Below are positions 8,191 to 16,800 of a stretch of DNA of 64,000 nucleotides, one piece after another. This DNA comes from Brumimicrobium mesophilum (GTDB lineage Bacteria; Bacteroidota; Bacteroidia; Flavobacteriales_D; Crocinitomicaceae). Numbering within the stretch: the first letter of the stretch is position 1; each line of letters opens with the position of its first letter. The position numbers were made by a program, and so were the translations under genes. The notes beneath the pieces are model-generated. The model searched no databases. It was not told the origin of the DNA and saw only the letters and a program-made list of their open reading frames with translations. The DNA is taken from the NCBI RefSeq assembly GCF_003025005.1, contig NZ_PVSS01000004.1:62001-126000 (forward strand). The letters run 5' to 3'.

Positions 8191-9045
8191 TTAAAAGCTG
8201 ATCATAGCTGCCAATCTCACCTGATTTTCTAGTTGTCTGATTTCAGCTCCTAGATTGTTGTTAGTCGCTTTAAAGTTGTAGTTCAGACTCAATTCCAAGA
8301 AATTGGTAACATTATAACCTACCGATAACGCTATTTCTGGAACTTGATACTTATTGATTGATGTCCATTCTCCATTTGTAAACAATTTAGAGAGGTTTCC
8401 ACCTGTAATTGTTGTGCTAGGATCATTTGATCGGTAAACGTGTGATACTAATGGCATGTTCAATCCCAATGAAGTTCGCCATTTATTCTTCGTATATTCT
8501 AAATGTACAGCTGCATTAAGGTTATGCGAGGTGATCGAGCTGAAATTACCGCTAAATTGACTACTATTTACCCAATTGGCAAATCGCGTACTGAAACCAT
8601 AGTTACTACCCAGGTGCATTTTGAAACCTCCTTCAGTATTAACTACCGGTGCTAAGAAACCAATACGCGATTCAAATGCTACGTAAGGAACACCTCTTTT
8701 TTCACTTTCTGGTTTCAGTAAAGTAGATTCGTTGTTAAGATGAAGCTGAAAACGGAAGTCGTTTTTCAAGTGATACTCATATCCCAATCGTAAACTCAGT
8801 GAGTTGTAAGTGATCTCAGCATTGGTAAGTTGACTGTCTTCCAGTTTTCCAATTCCAGTACCTGCTTCTATCGTTATGTGGTTACTTCTGTTCTTGATTT
8901 TCGATTCATTACCTCCTCCTATTTGCGCCATTGACGAACTTGCCAACATAAGGAAGGAAAACACTGTTAATACTCCAGTTTTCTTTACGCTACGATTAAA
9001 CTCTTTTTTGATTTTTAACTTGTTACTTTTTTCAATTGATTTCAT
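8191..9045 (-). CDS. Predicted outer-membrane beta-barrel protein
   Basis: A 284-residue exported protein. A charged N-terminal stretch precedes a hydrophobic signal (VLTVFSFLMLASSSMAQ). The mature sequence is built of alternating amphipathic strands with aromatic ends (LSLRLGYEYHL, LSLSVGYNV, LELSLNYNF) and closes with VRLAAMISF, the C-terminal Phe expected for outer-membrane barrel insertion. The function is not recognisable. The unusually long n-region may mean that a later start is used, but no better-placed Met was found. A TAATTTTG on the minus strand at 9096-9089 could be its -7 promoter box. Confidence 0.7.
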   Translation of the reverse strand: MKSIEKSNKLKIKKEFNRSVKKTGVLTVFSFLMLASSSMAQIGGGNESKIKNRSNHITIEAGTGIGKLEDSQLTNAEITYNSLSLRLGYEYHLKNDFRFQLHLNNESTLLKPESEKRGVPYVAFESRIGFLAPVVNTEGGFKMHLGSNYGFSTRFANWVNSSQFSGNFSSITSHNLNAAVHLEYTKNKWRTSLGLNMPLVSHVYRSNDPSTTITGGNLSKLFTNGEWTSINKYQVPEIALSVGYNVTNFLELSLNYNFKATNNNLGAEIRQLENQVRLAAMISF

Positions 9046-9440
9046 TTTTTTGTTTTTATTGATTTATAATTGAATTTTATTTCCGGCACAAAATTATGGA
9101 GGTCAAAGTGATCATTAGTTCCGAATCTCATGTTCTTGGTTCGGATATGTAAATTGGTACTCATTGTAGAGCTTTGAAGGCATAAAGCAGAGATTTGCAC
9201 TCCGTTTCATCAACGAAATATGAAACTACGATTAGAAGAAAAATAGTAAGGGAAAATAAAAAGTTTCAAATCTCACTATTAAGTTCTCAATTATAATTTA
9301 GAACGACTCACCTTTTATTACTCTTCATCTTTGCAATGTCAAAACGATAAAGCAGAGTAAATGATCAAAAGTTGATTCACTTCTCCACTAAATAGAAATG
9401 GGAGATACTTTGTAAAATAGAAATTTTAAAAACAGAAATT
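9046..9440. other. Divergent intergenic region
   Basis: 395 bases between two divergent outer-membrane protein genes. Apart from the candidate TAATTTTG box for the minus-strand gene, I see no ORF, strong hairpin or repeat. Confidence 0.4.
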
Positions 9441-10007
9441 ATGAAAAGGATTTTATTAACATTGACTTTATGCGGATTAACTTTATTTGCTAAGTCTCAA
9501 AATGCAAGTGTAGAAAAGTCAACATTCGGTATTCAAACTGGAGTGTTAGGATTATGGGTGTATAATGAAGCAAAACTATCAGATGCCTTTGCCTTGAGAA
9601 CGGAGCTTGGTTTTGATTTTGGTATTTGGGAAACAACTTATTATGATGATTTTGATTCTCCATTTATACAAACCCCAGTTATAGTGCTTGAGCCAAGGTT
9701 TTATTACAACCTCAAAAAACGTTCTGAAAATTCAAAAAGAATTGATGGAAATAGTGGTAATTTTATTGCCTTAAAGACAAGTTATCATCCAGAATTTGCC
9801 CTTTTCAATACTGACAATGCTCCGGTGGTAAGTGATTTCGCAATCATACCTACTTGGGGAATTAGAAGAAATATTGGGGATCATTTTAATTATGAAGCAG
9901 GTATAGGTGTTGGATACAGTTACACATTTGCTGAACGCGCAGGTTATTCTGAAGACGAAAGCGGATTAGAGTTAAATATGCATTTGCGAATAGGGTATAG
10001 GTTTTAA
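9441..10007 (+). CDS. Predicted outer-membrane beta-barrel protein
   Basis: A 188-residue protein with signal peptide (MKRILLTLTLCGLTLFAKSQ) and a barrel-like mature part. It contains repeated aromatic strand ends (LRTELGFDFGIWE, LEPRFYYNL, YEAGIGVGYSYTF) and ends in LRIGYRF, with a C-terminal Phe that is the usual outer-membrane assembly signal. It resembles the loosely related OmpA/OprF-type eight-stranded barrels of Bacteroidota. It lies just upstream of the first attC-like hairpin and may be the gene flanking the cassette array, or its first cassette. Confidence 0.7.
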   Translation: MKRILLTLTLCGLTLFAKSQNASVEKSTFGIQTGVLGLWVYNEAKLSDAFALRTELGFDFGIWETTYYDDFDSPFIQTPVIVLEPRFYYNLKKRSENSKRIDGNSGNFIALKTSYHPEFALFNTDNAPVVSDFAIIPTWGIRRNIGDHFNYEAGIGVGYSYTFAERAGYSEDESGLELNMHLRIGYRF

Positions 10008-10052
10008 CAGAAACTGTTCTTGTTTTACAGGCCGCTAGGTTTGAATCAAGAG

Positions 10053-10097
10053 ACAACCGTGTGAATAAAGAACATTTGTTTTTTATTCACACGTTGT
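10053..10097. repeat. attC-like inverted repeat, site 0
   Basis: ACAACcGTGTGAATAAA pairs with TTTATTCACACGTTGT. This leaves one extrahelical base and a loop of about 12 bases, and the site ends in a GTTGTAG core. The shape (short arms carrying AAC...GTT ends and a bulged base) is that of a short integron attC. This is the leftmost such site found. Confidence 0.5.
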
Positions 10098-10124
10098 AGT
10101 GCATTTAAAAATAGAGCAATAAGA

Positions 10125-10646
10125 ATGAGTGAAATACATATAGTTTTTGGTCCACAAGGTGCTGGAAAATCCACCTATTCCAATAAAATATCGAAAGAAA
10201 CAAATGGTGTTCATTTATCCATTGATGATTGGATGTGGAAATTGTATGGTGATGACTTACCTAAGTCCATGAATTTGAGTTGGATTATGGAAAGAGTTGA
10301 AAGGTGCGAAAAACAAATTTGGTCTACTTCAGAAAAAATATCCAAGTCAGGTTCTATAGTAATTCTTGACCTTGGTTTTATGAAATTAGCAAAAAGAGAA
10401 CTTTTTAAATCTTTAGCTAAAAAACAAAATATCTCAACAAAATTACATTACGTTAAAGCTCATCATTCGATAAGAAGGAAACGTGTTTTAAACAGAAATA
10501 AAGAAAAGGGAGATACTTTTTCTTTCGAAGTCACACCAGGAATGTTTGATTTTATGGAAACTGAATTTCAAATTCCAACTGAAAAAGAACTTGTTAATGC
10601 TGTTGTAATTGATACGAATCCGGATTTAAGTAAAATTAATAGTTAA
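10125..10646 (+). CDS. P-loop ATP-binding kinase-like protein, paralogue of 3445-3933
   Basis: A 173-residue P-loop protein with Walker A G9-P-Q-G-A-G-K-S16, the shared LSIDDW segment, a Walker B-like strand IVILDLGF near residue 82 and an Arg-rich lid (RRKRVLNRNKEKGDTF). Its layout and many residues match the protein at 3445, including the tail motif EVTPGMFDFME. It is probably a small-molecule or nucleotide kinase of the AAA_33/zeta-toxin type; the substrate is unknown. It lies between attC-like sites 0 and 1, but the expected match between unit start and end is not clear here, so membership of the array is uncertain. Confidence 0.7.
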   Translation: MSEIHIVFGPQGAGKSTYSNKISKETNGVHLSIDDWMWKLYGDDLPKSMNLSWIMERVERCEKQIWSTSEKISKSGSIVILDLGFMKLAKRELFKSLAKKQNISTKLHYVKAHHSIRRKRVLNRNKEKGDTFSFEVTPGMFDFMETEFQIPTEKELVNAVVIDTNPDLSKINS

Positions 10647-10704
10647 TGATTTAGGATATTAATATGTGCGACAAAAATCAATCAGAACGAAAAAAAACTG
10701 CTTA

Positions 10705-11107
10705 AATAACTAAGCCTTCCTGTAAGTCAAAGTAAGCTCGCCAAACGCATGAATAAAACGATTGAATACCTTGTTTTTGAAAAATTATTTTGGTGTTTTA
10801 CGCTTTGATATTGAGCGTGTGTTTTTAAATGTTTGTAGGTTTTTTTATGCCTTTTCTGTTTATTCCTCTTCAATTTTCAATTGACAAAATTCATGCGTAA
10901 TTATTGCGGAGCCAAATCCCCTGCAAAAAACCTTAGCCGTAGAATTATTCGAATAATATACGCTTACGCGAATAATCTATTTTCATCTTCTTGCGATAAG
11001 CTATAGAAAATAGACGGAGTGACATGCCTTTGCATTGAGAATAATGCTATATTTGATGGAGAAGATACAGGCGATATATGCGCAATGCGCATAGCTAATT
11101 GTTGAAC
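10705..11107. repeat. attC-like spacer of the long type, site 1
   Basis: It starts AATAACTAAGCCTTC, shared with the left ends of sites 5 and 9, and ends in ATTGTTGAAC. Positions 10759-11103 are almost identical, and equal in length, to 15276-15620. No ORF of note is inside. It is proposed to be a recombination spacer of the cassette array; the left part is diverged from the other copies and has lost their clean hairpin. Confidence 0.5.
10759..11103. repeat. 345-bp direct repeat, copy 1
   Basis: This copy matches 15276-15620 with only scattered substitutions and no net length change. It runs from CGATT(T)GATACCTTG to AATTGTT. A shortened, diverged copy of the left end begins at 20806. It contains the internal dyad ATGCGCAATGCGCAT. 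Confidence 0.85.
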
Positions 11108-11141
11108 TAAACCGATTTTCAAATCGGTTTAGTTCAACAAT
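11098..11141. repeat. 44-bp perfect palindrome; ORF-less mini-unit of the array
   Basis: Arms 11098-11118 and 11121-11141 are exactly complementary (21 bases, ATTGTTGAACTAAACCGATT...), with a two-base spacer. In array terms it starts with a GTTGAAC core and ends with the complement GTTCAACAATAAC, like the gene-carrying units, but with no gene between. Confidence 0.7.
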
Positions 11142-11311
11142 AACTAAATTCAATTTGCATTTACAATTAAGTGGTTTACATATCTGAAAGTGACACCAAA
11201 ACATGGTTTAGAACAATAAAAATGATTAATTTGGCTAAACAATGCTTTGGCGGTTATCTATTTACATTGTGCAAAGTAATGCAAACAGTAATTTAGTCAA
11301 GCGTTGTACTC
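11137..11311. repeat. attC-like site 2
   Basis: The left boxes ACTAAATT (11143-11150) and TTTGCATT (11154-11161) pair exactly with AATGCAAA (11278-11285) and AATTTAGT (11290-11297). Unequal unpaired spacers separate the boxes, as in attC sites. The core GTTGTACTC is at 11303-11311. Confidence 0.65.
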
Positions 11312-11321
11312 AATTGCAAAA

Positions 11322-11930
11322 ATGAATAAAAGAATATTCAATATTATCTATATCCTTCTGTTTTCCTTTAGTGTTTGCGGTCAACAAAAACTTACAGGAA
11401 CAGTAATTGATCAGTCTAACTCTGAAGAAATTCCCTTCGCTAATGTTAGTATTGAATACAATGATACTATACAACAAACTCAAACAGATTTAAACGGGAA
11501 ATTTCATTTTAAAAATATTCAGTCTGAAAGAATAAAATTAATTATTAAATCGGCCGAATATTACAATTATGATTCAATTCTAATACTTAAACCTAGTACT
11601 CCAAATCTAACAATTGAATTAAGTAGTAATGAGGCGATTCTATATGAATTATTAAAATCCAATTTTAACAAAAAAGGTGCTTTAAAGGATATTAAGAATA
11701 ATGAAATCAAACTACTATTGCCTGGTGGTTTAATAGGTTCATCAGTAACACCAAGTGATACCATATTTGAGAATAAATATAAATTAACATTCATAAGCCA
11801 AGGTTGCGTAAGATTAAAGGGTGACAACGAAACCGAATACAACAAAGAAGTTTTCATGTATTTAGACAACAAATTTGGAACTTCTTGGAGGTTTGAAATA
11901 CGAAAAGATGTAATTGGAATAAATAACTGA
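11322..11930 (+). CDS. Secreted protein with carboxypeptidase-regulatory-like domain (cassette)
   Basis: A 202-residue protein with signal peptide (MNKRIFNIIYILLFSFSVCGQ) followed at residues about 22-105 by a CarboxypepD_reg-like beta-sandwich: KLTGTVIDQSNSEEIPFANVSI and TDLNGKFHFKNI. The remainder is unrecognised. Such domains are common at the N-terminus of Bacteroidota surface proteins; here the protein is short and may stand alone. The ATG at 11322 lies 11 bases after the GTTGTACTC core, and the stop codon overlaps the complementary GAGTACAAC at 11929. The gene is therefore exactly framed by the cassette ends. Confidence 0.75.
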   Translation: MNKRIFNIIYILLFSFSVCGQQKLTGTVIDQSNSEEIPFANVSIEYNDTIQQTQTDLNGKFHFKNIQSERIKLIIKSAEYYNYDSILILKPSTPNLTIELSSNEAILYELLKSNFNKKGALKDIKNNEIKLLLPGGLIGSSVTPSDTIFENKYKLTFISQGCVRLKGDNETEYNKEVFMYLDNKFGTSWRFEIRKDVIGINN

Positions 11931-12125
11931 GTACAACAGTTTGTATATTTCATAGGGCGTGCAGAGGTTTGTAAAGAGTCTGGGTTTCCTACTAGCACCG
12001 CCAAATTTACAATTTGGCTTTACAACAATTAAAATGTAAAAACAAAATTGTAAATTTGGCTTAGAGCAAACCTGAAGCAAAGCGCTTTTCAATGCCCTAC
12101 AAAACATACAAGAATCGTTGTGTGC
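11929..12125. repeat. attC-like site 3
   Basis: It begins GAGTACAAC, the exact complement of the GTTGTACTC that precedes the gene before it, and ends with the core GTTGTGTGC (12117-12125). Arms TTTGTAT...ATAGGGC...AGGTTTG near the left pair with CAAACCT...GCCCTAC...ATACAAG near the right. An internal dyad AAATTTACAATTT/AAATTGTAAATTT forms a second hairpin. Confidence 0.7.
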
Positions 12126-12149
12126 AACTAGAGAAGAACCTACTAAGTA

Positions 12150-14534
12150 ATGATATCTAACTTTTTAACATATTTTTGTTTTAGACACTTAGTAATATTC
12201 GTTTTTCTCGTGAATGGTTTTTTCTGCATAGCACAAACACCATTTAATAAGGACAATATTGATCCCACAATTCTTAATAATTTTATTCAGAAAGAATTAA
12301 ATTCATTTAGAAAAAGAGCAAAGGTTGATCCAGTAAAGACAGAGTTTGCTTTGTCTTTTGCCGCGGATGACCATTCTGCTTATATGTTAAAAAAGAAAAA
12401 ACTGACTCATAATCAGCGGCTCAAAGTAAAGAAGACACCTAAGAACAGAGTTGATTTCTATGGTGCTCAATTTAATAGTGTTGGAGAAAACGTTCAAGTG
12501 AATAATTTGAATCTACATTCTTCCGTGGATGACAAAAACTCTCCTCTAATCAATACCTACGAAAAACTAGCCGAAAAACTCGTTCAAGCTTGGAAAAACT
12601 CACCACCGCACTATGCGAATATGATTAACCCCAATTTCAAAACAAGTTTCACATCCGTTGCAATCGGTGGAAAGGGTGATATTTACGCTTGTCAGTTGTT
12701 CGGAGGTTCAAAATACAAGGATAAGTATGCTAAAGAACGTGATACAATTGAATTTAAGCCAGACCGGTCTTGGAGATGCTGGAGATGTAAAGTACGTGCT
12801 CCACAAGGCCAGATTATTATCTTAGAAGATAGCACTATTATTTACAAATTTATTTCTCCAAGAATGCTTTGGGGCTTACTTCCTCGACCATCAATAAACA
12901 GAACACGTATGCGTTTCTTCAATCCTTGGAGAGATGGATTAGCCGCTGATATAATCGTAAAGTCACAATATAAATGTGATAGTAATTCTTATCACAACGG
13001 ATTAAGTAATGTACGAGGACTACTTTTAGAACCTGTATATAAAAAAGATTATATGGGTATTCCGTTTAGTCATACAAAAATCGTTTTGGGTAAGGTGCCT
13101 AGTTTCATCAATGAAGATTTTGAAGTAAACTTAGTTGTTATCCAAAATAAACGTCCTTGTTCAAATACAATGTATAATGTTATGCCTTCTGATTTTGAGG
13201 TCAAAATTCCTATAAACTTTGCATTTCAACCTTCTGATGCAATTATAAAAGAATATCAAATAGACACGCTTTCCAAACAGTTATATTTTGACAAATCTGA
13301 TGTTACTCCAAACGACAGCATACTACCAGAAATCATAGGATTGGTAAATAAAAATAAAGAGATATTGACAAAAGTTAAAATAATTGGATTGGCAAGTATT
13401 GAGGGGACTGCTGAAAACAACGCCTCACTTTATGAAAAGAGAGCTGAGTATCTTCTTAAAGCAATAATGAATATCGGGATTGATTCTTCTCTCGTAGATG
13501 TTATTGCTACAGAAAACTTTAAGGACTTTAGGAAAGATATCATAGGCACCGATTATGAAAACCTTGGCGAATTCAACGACTCTTTATTGAAAGAAAAATT
13601 AGCAAAAAAAGAACTGAGTAATGAATTAGAATTCATTTTAAAAAATCATCGTTATGTAAATATTCAGCTTATCACACGACGTGAATACGATTTAAAATAT
13701 ACAGCAGAAAATGTAAACGAAAAATTGAAGCGTTCTATTGCAAGAAAAAACATCAATGAAAGTATTAAACTACAGCGTATACAATATGGATTAGCGTTGG
13801 CAGATAAAATGTCTTATGAAGAGATTGAATCTGTAGAAATCGTTTATGATAAAAAGAATTATAAACTTCTTCATAATCGTGCTTTGATGAAGTATTTAAC
13901 CGATACGATAACCATTGAATCATTGAAAGAATTTCGCACCCATCTTTCAGCATTAGACACCCTGAAAGAAAAGGATCGAGTAATAAACACATCTCTCGCA
14001 ATTATAGATTATTACCTATATACTTTAGGTGAGTATAAAAATAAAAAAGTAGCCTTTTACGATAAAATACGAAAATGGAAATACATAGACAGGGTTCAAC
14101 AAGCCAGAATATTATTAAATACAGCTACAAAAAGTGATTGGGGTCATTGGCTGGCTACAGGTTCACGTTCAGAAAGTAGTTATTATTTCAATAAAGTGAA
14201 ACGTTACATTCGACCAGCTAGACTAGATGTAGATAAAACATTCGAAATTGCTTCCTATTACACCTTCTTTTGGCAATATAAGTATGCATTAAATCTAACA
14301 AAAGGAAAAATAAACCAAACTACGAATCCAGAAGATTTAATTAACTTTTTGAAACTTATCCATCTTACAGATTTAAAACTCCCCCGGAATCAATATTTGA
14401 ACTACTTTGAAAAAATAAGACGCTATTCAGGTAATGAGTTTTGTAATTATTTTAATAATCCAGCTTTAAATTTTCAGATTTTAGATGACGAAGAAATAAA
14501 AAAAATATATTGTAAAGAGTGTGGAGATAATTAA
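12150..14534 (+). CDS. Secreted CAP-domain protein with OmpA-like segment (cassette)
   Basis: A 794-residue exported protein. After the signal peptide (to about residue 29), residues about 35-190 form a CAP/SCP-like domain: FIQKELNSFRKRAKVDPV, AADDHSAYML, LVQAWKNSPPHYANMINPNF and YACQLFGG. Residues about 370-520 resemble an OmpA-type peptidoglycan-binding fold (LYFDKSDVTPNDS, VKIIGLASIEGTAENNASLYEKRAEYL). The C-terminal part is helical and unrecognised. It probably acts in the periplasm or at the cell surface. The unit starts with core GTTGTGTGC and ends with ACACACAAC (one mismatch to the complement). It is a very large gene for a cassette. Confidence 0.75.
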   Translation: MISNFLTYFCFRHLVIFVFLVNGFFCIAQTPFNKDNIDPTILNNFIQKELNSFRKRAKVDPVKTEFALSFAADDHSAYMLKKKKLTHNQRLKVKKTPKNRVDFYGAQFNSVGENVQVNNLNLHSSVDDKNSPLINTYEKLAEKLVQAWKNSPPHYANMINPNFKTSFTSVAIGGKGDIYACQLFGGSKYKDKYAKERDTIEFKPDRSWRCWRCKVRAPQGQIIILEDSTIIYKFISPRMLWGLLPRPSINRTRMRFFNPWRDGLAADIIVKSQYKCDSNSYHNGLSNVRGLLLEPVYKKDYMGIPFSHTKIVLGKVPSFINEDFEVNLVVIQNKRPCSNTMYNVMPSDFEVKIPINFAFQPSDAIIKEYQIDTLSKQLYFDKSDVTPNDSILPEIIGLVNKNKEILTKVKIIGLASIEGTAENNASLYEKRAEYLLKAIMNIGIDSSLVDVIATENFKDFRKDIIGTDYENLGEFNDSLLKEKLAKKELSNELEFILKNHRYVNIQLITRREYDLKYTAENVNEKLKRSIARKNINESIKLQRIQYGLALADKMSYEEIESVEIVYDKKNYKLLHNRALMKYLTDTITIESLKEFRTHLSALDTLKEKDRVINTSLAIIDYYLYTLGEYKNKKVAFYDKIRKWKYIDRVQQARILLNTATKSDWGHWLATGSRSESSYYFNKVKRYIRPARLDVDKTFEIASYYTFFWQYKYALNLTKGKINQTTNPEDLINFLKLIHLTDLKLPRNQYLNYFEKIRRYSGNEFCNYFNNPALNFQILDDEEIKKIYCKECGDN

Positions 14535-14554
14535 TTCATCCAGACAAACAAGAT

Positions 14555-14685
14555 ACACACAACACAGCCTTTGACGGTCAGCCTGTAAAACTCTTCGATT
14601 TTTACATTCATGTAAAACTAAAAGTTTGTATCTTCGATAAAACATTTAGCTAACAGGCCGCCGCAAAGCCTCATCCGTTGTGCAT
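14555..14685. repeat. attC-like site 4 (131-bp type)
   Basis: It starts ACACACAACACAGCCTTTG and ends CGCAAAGCC...CCGTTGTGC. The outer arms AGCCTTTGACGGtcAGCCTGT and ACAGGCCGCCGCAAAGCCT are complementary with small bulges. The same family occurs as sites 6 and 8. The centre contains a second dyad around ATCGAAGA. Confidence 0.75.
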
Positions 14686-14705
14686 AATTTAAGAAAACTC
14701 ACGAA

Positions 14706-15185
14706 TTGAATAAAATAATAGGAATAATATTGACAATTACCCTTCTGATTTCTTGTGAAAATTTGGGAAAAACAGAAACGGAAAATAGTTCTGATTCTGA
14801 AATTAAATTCACTCAAACGGAATTAATAAAATCGGAATCAAATCAAACCGAATTGATTGCTCAAAAAATACTCGACCTTCCTAAACTTCAATGGATTTAT
14901 CATCCAGAAGTAAAAGAAAGATTACCCGTAAAAATTTTGGAATCTGAACTGGTTGACAAAAGTTTGAACTTAAATAAATTCGGACAAAAAGTTAGAATAT
15001 TATCAATATCGGAATTGGAAAACGAAGGAATTAAAGACTATGTAATATTTGATAAAATAAAAATCGGAAAAGATACAACTGATTTTGAACTTCACTATAA
15101 AATAGAAGGTGCAGGTTGTAGTGGAAAGTTCTTAAACGAAAATGGGAAATGGAAAATTATCGATTATTCTGTTTGGGAAAATTAA
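14706..15185 (+). CDS. Small lipoprotein of unknown function (cassette)
   Basis: A 159-residue lipoprotein starting at TTG 14706 (MNKIIGIILTITLLISCEN). The lipobox LLISC gives lipidation at Cys17, and no in-frame ATG exists upstream. The mature part is hydrophilic with a final domain LHYKIEGAGCSGKFLNENGKWKIIDYSVWEN; I do not recognise the family. The unit begins with core GTTGTGCAT (14677) and ends with ATGCACAA-TAAC (15192), an eight-base complementary pair framing the gene. Confidence 0.65.
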   Translation: MNKIIGIILTITLLISCENLGKTETENSSDSEIKFTQTELIKSESNQTELIAQKILDLPKLQWIYHPEVKERLPVKILESELVDKSLNLNKFGQKVRILSISELENEGIKDYVIFDKIKIGKDTTDFELHYKIEGAGCSGKFLNENGKWKIIDYSVWEN

Positions 15186-15191
15186 AAAACT

Positions 15192-15626
15192 ATGCACAAT
15201 AACTAAGTCTTCGGCGTGCCGATAGGCTAACGCTGAAGACCATGTTGACGGATCCGGATTTCCTTATGGGGAAAGCGATTTGATACCTTGTTTATGAAAA
15301 ATTATTTTGCTGATTTACGCTTTGATATTGAGCGTGTGTTTTTAAATGTTTGTAGGTTTTTTTATGCCTTTTCTGTTTATTCCTCTTCAATTTTCAATTG
15401 ACAAAATTCATGCGTAATTATTGCGGAGCCAAATCCCCTGCAAAAAACCTTAGACGTAGAATTATACGGATAATATACGCTTACGCGAATAATCTATTTA
15501 GATCTTCTTGCGATAAGCTATAGAAAATAGACGGAGTGACATGCCTTTGCATTGAGAATAATGCTATATTTGATGGAGAAGATACAGGCGATATATGCGC
15601 AATGCGCATAGCCAATTGTTAAGTGT
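15192..15626. repeat. attC-like spacer of the long type, site 5
   Basis: It begins ATGCACAATAACTAAG. A left hairpin GTCTTCGGCGT (15207-15217) pairs with ACGCTGAAGAC (15230-15240). Positions 15276-15620 are the second copy of the 345-bp repeat. The core at the right is GTTAAGTGT (15618-15626). The first 96 bases from 15198 are identical to those from 20728 (site 9). Confidence 0.65.
15276..15620. repeat. 345-bp direct repeat, copy 2
   Basis: It matches 10759-11103 at the same length with scattered substitutions. Both copies end at an ATTGTT core where a new unit starts. Confidence 0.85.
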
Positions 15627-15653
15627 AACTAGTTGAATCCTGCGTAAAGAAAC

Positions 15654-16658
15654 ATGAACATCAATAGAAACATAATTACAGTAATCATTTCGATCATCTT
15701 TGTAAGGTGTGTTTTTGGGCAAACTGAACTCCAAAACAAAAATATAGAGATGTATACGACCTTGCTAGAAGATAGTCAAGGATATCCAAATTGTGATTTG
15801 AAAGAGAAGGGTTCAAGTTTTATATTTAAAGTAATTAGTTCAACTGACACTACAATTAGCCCCGGAAGCACAATTGCCATAGCAATAATCTGTACGCAAA
15901 ATTTAATAGACGAACTATCTGTTGGTACATCCTATAATCTCAATTTGTCAAATAATCTTATTTATAACGGCTCTAAAGTAACCGATTTACTCCAAGATGG
16001 TGGGGAACTTATTCAACAACATAATGAGTCTAATAAAATATATTGGGTATTAGATTTAGATAAAATAAGACCCGATTTTATCAGAAGAGCAGAGTTAAAA
16101 CTAGGAATTGAGGATTTTCCAATGAAAAAGCTAAATACAAAAAAGCCTTTAAGCTCAAATTACATTGCTTCTTCTGATAACAGTGATAGAGAAGGTGAAA
16201 AAAGTGCTCTTATTAATGTTGCAAACTATCCATTCCCAATAAAAAATGAAACCTATTTACCCGATGGTGAGATAGGCCTTTTCGTAGATACAACAATTCA
16301 AGATTATTATGATAGTAAATATCAAGGTTATCGTATGTTTTTATTCAATAATAGCAACAAGACAGCTATCTTCTCTTCCAACGATAATAGAATACACTTA
16401 ATTGCACAAGCTCAGGATCAGAATGGAGTTTGGCGCGACATCGAAGTTTATGACTTTAGCGATTGCGCCCATAGTTACTATGATGTGATTCTTATACCTA
16501 AAAATCAATGGAGTTTTGTCGCCCCTTTACCAAGTGGTAAAAACCTGACCAAAATTCGAATGTCACTTCATTATACCGAAGGAGACTATAAAAAAATGAT
16601 ATATAGCAACGAATACGAAGGATATATTAATTGGGAACAAATAATTATTGAAGAATAA
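15654..16658 (+). CDS. Secreted protein of unknown function (cassette)
   Basis: A 334-residue exported protein with signal peptide MNINRNIITVIISIIFVRCVFGQ. The mature part looks beta-rich, with two halves (about 25-165 and 190-334); the second contains RMFLFNNSNKTAIFSSNDNRIHL and WSFVAPLPSGKNLTKIRMSL, suggesting a sandwich-type domain. I do not recognise a family. The unit starts with GTTAAGTGTA (15618) and ends with TACACATAAC (16659), the complement with one mismatch. The stop codon is directly next to the site. Confidence 0.65.
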   Translation: MNINRNIITVIISIIFVRCVFGQTELQNKNIEMYTTLLEDSQGYPNCDLKEKGSSFIFKVISSTDTTISPGSTIAIAIICTQNLIDELSVGTSYNLNLSNNLIYNGSKVTDLLQDGGELIQQHNESNKIYWVLDLDKIRPDFIRRAELKLGIEDFPMKKLNTKKPLSSNYIASSDNSDREGEKSALINVANYPFPIKNETYLPDGEIGLFVDTTIQDYYDSKYQGYRMFLFNNSNKTAIFSSNDNRIHLIAQAQDQNGVWRDIEVYDFSDCAHSYYDVILIPKNQWSFVAPLPSGKNLTKIRMSLHYTEGDYKKMIYSNEYEGYINWEQIIIEE

Positions 16659-16790
16659 TACACATAACACAGCCTTTGACGGTCAGCCTGTAAAACTCTT
16701 CGATTTATACATTCATGTATATCTAAATGTTTGTATCTTCGATAAAACATTTAACAAACAGGCCGCCGCAAAGCCCCAAACGTTATACTC
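16659..16790. repeat. attC-like site 6 (131-bp type)
   Basis: It has the same family and nearly the same sequence as sites 4 and 8: TACACATAACACAGCCTTTG ... ACAGGCCGCCGCAAAGCCCC. It ends with the core GTTATACTC (16782-16790). Confidence 0.75.
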
Positions 16791-16800
16791 AATTAAATAA

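Noticed and set aside
11567-12107. Minus-strand ORFs over the first cassette and site 3
   Set aside because: They are opposite-strand shadows of the + strand gene and of repeat DNA, with no domain or ribosome binding site.
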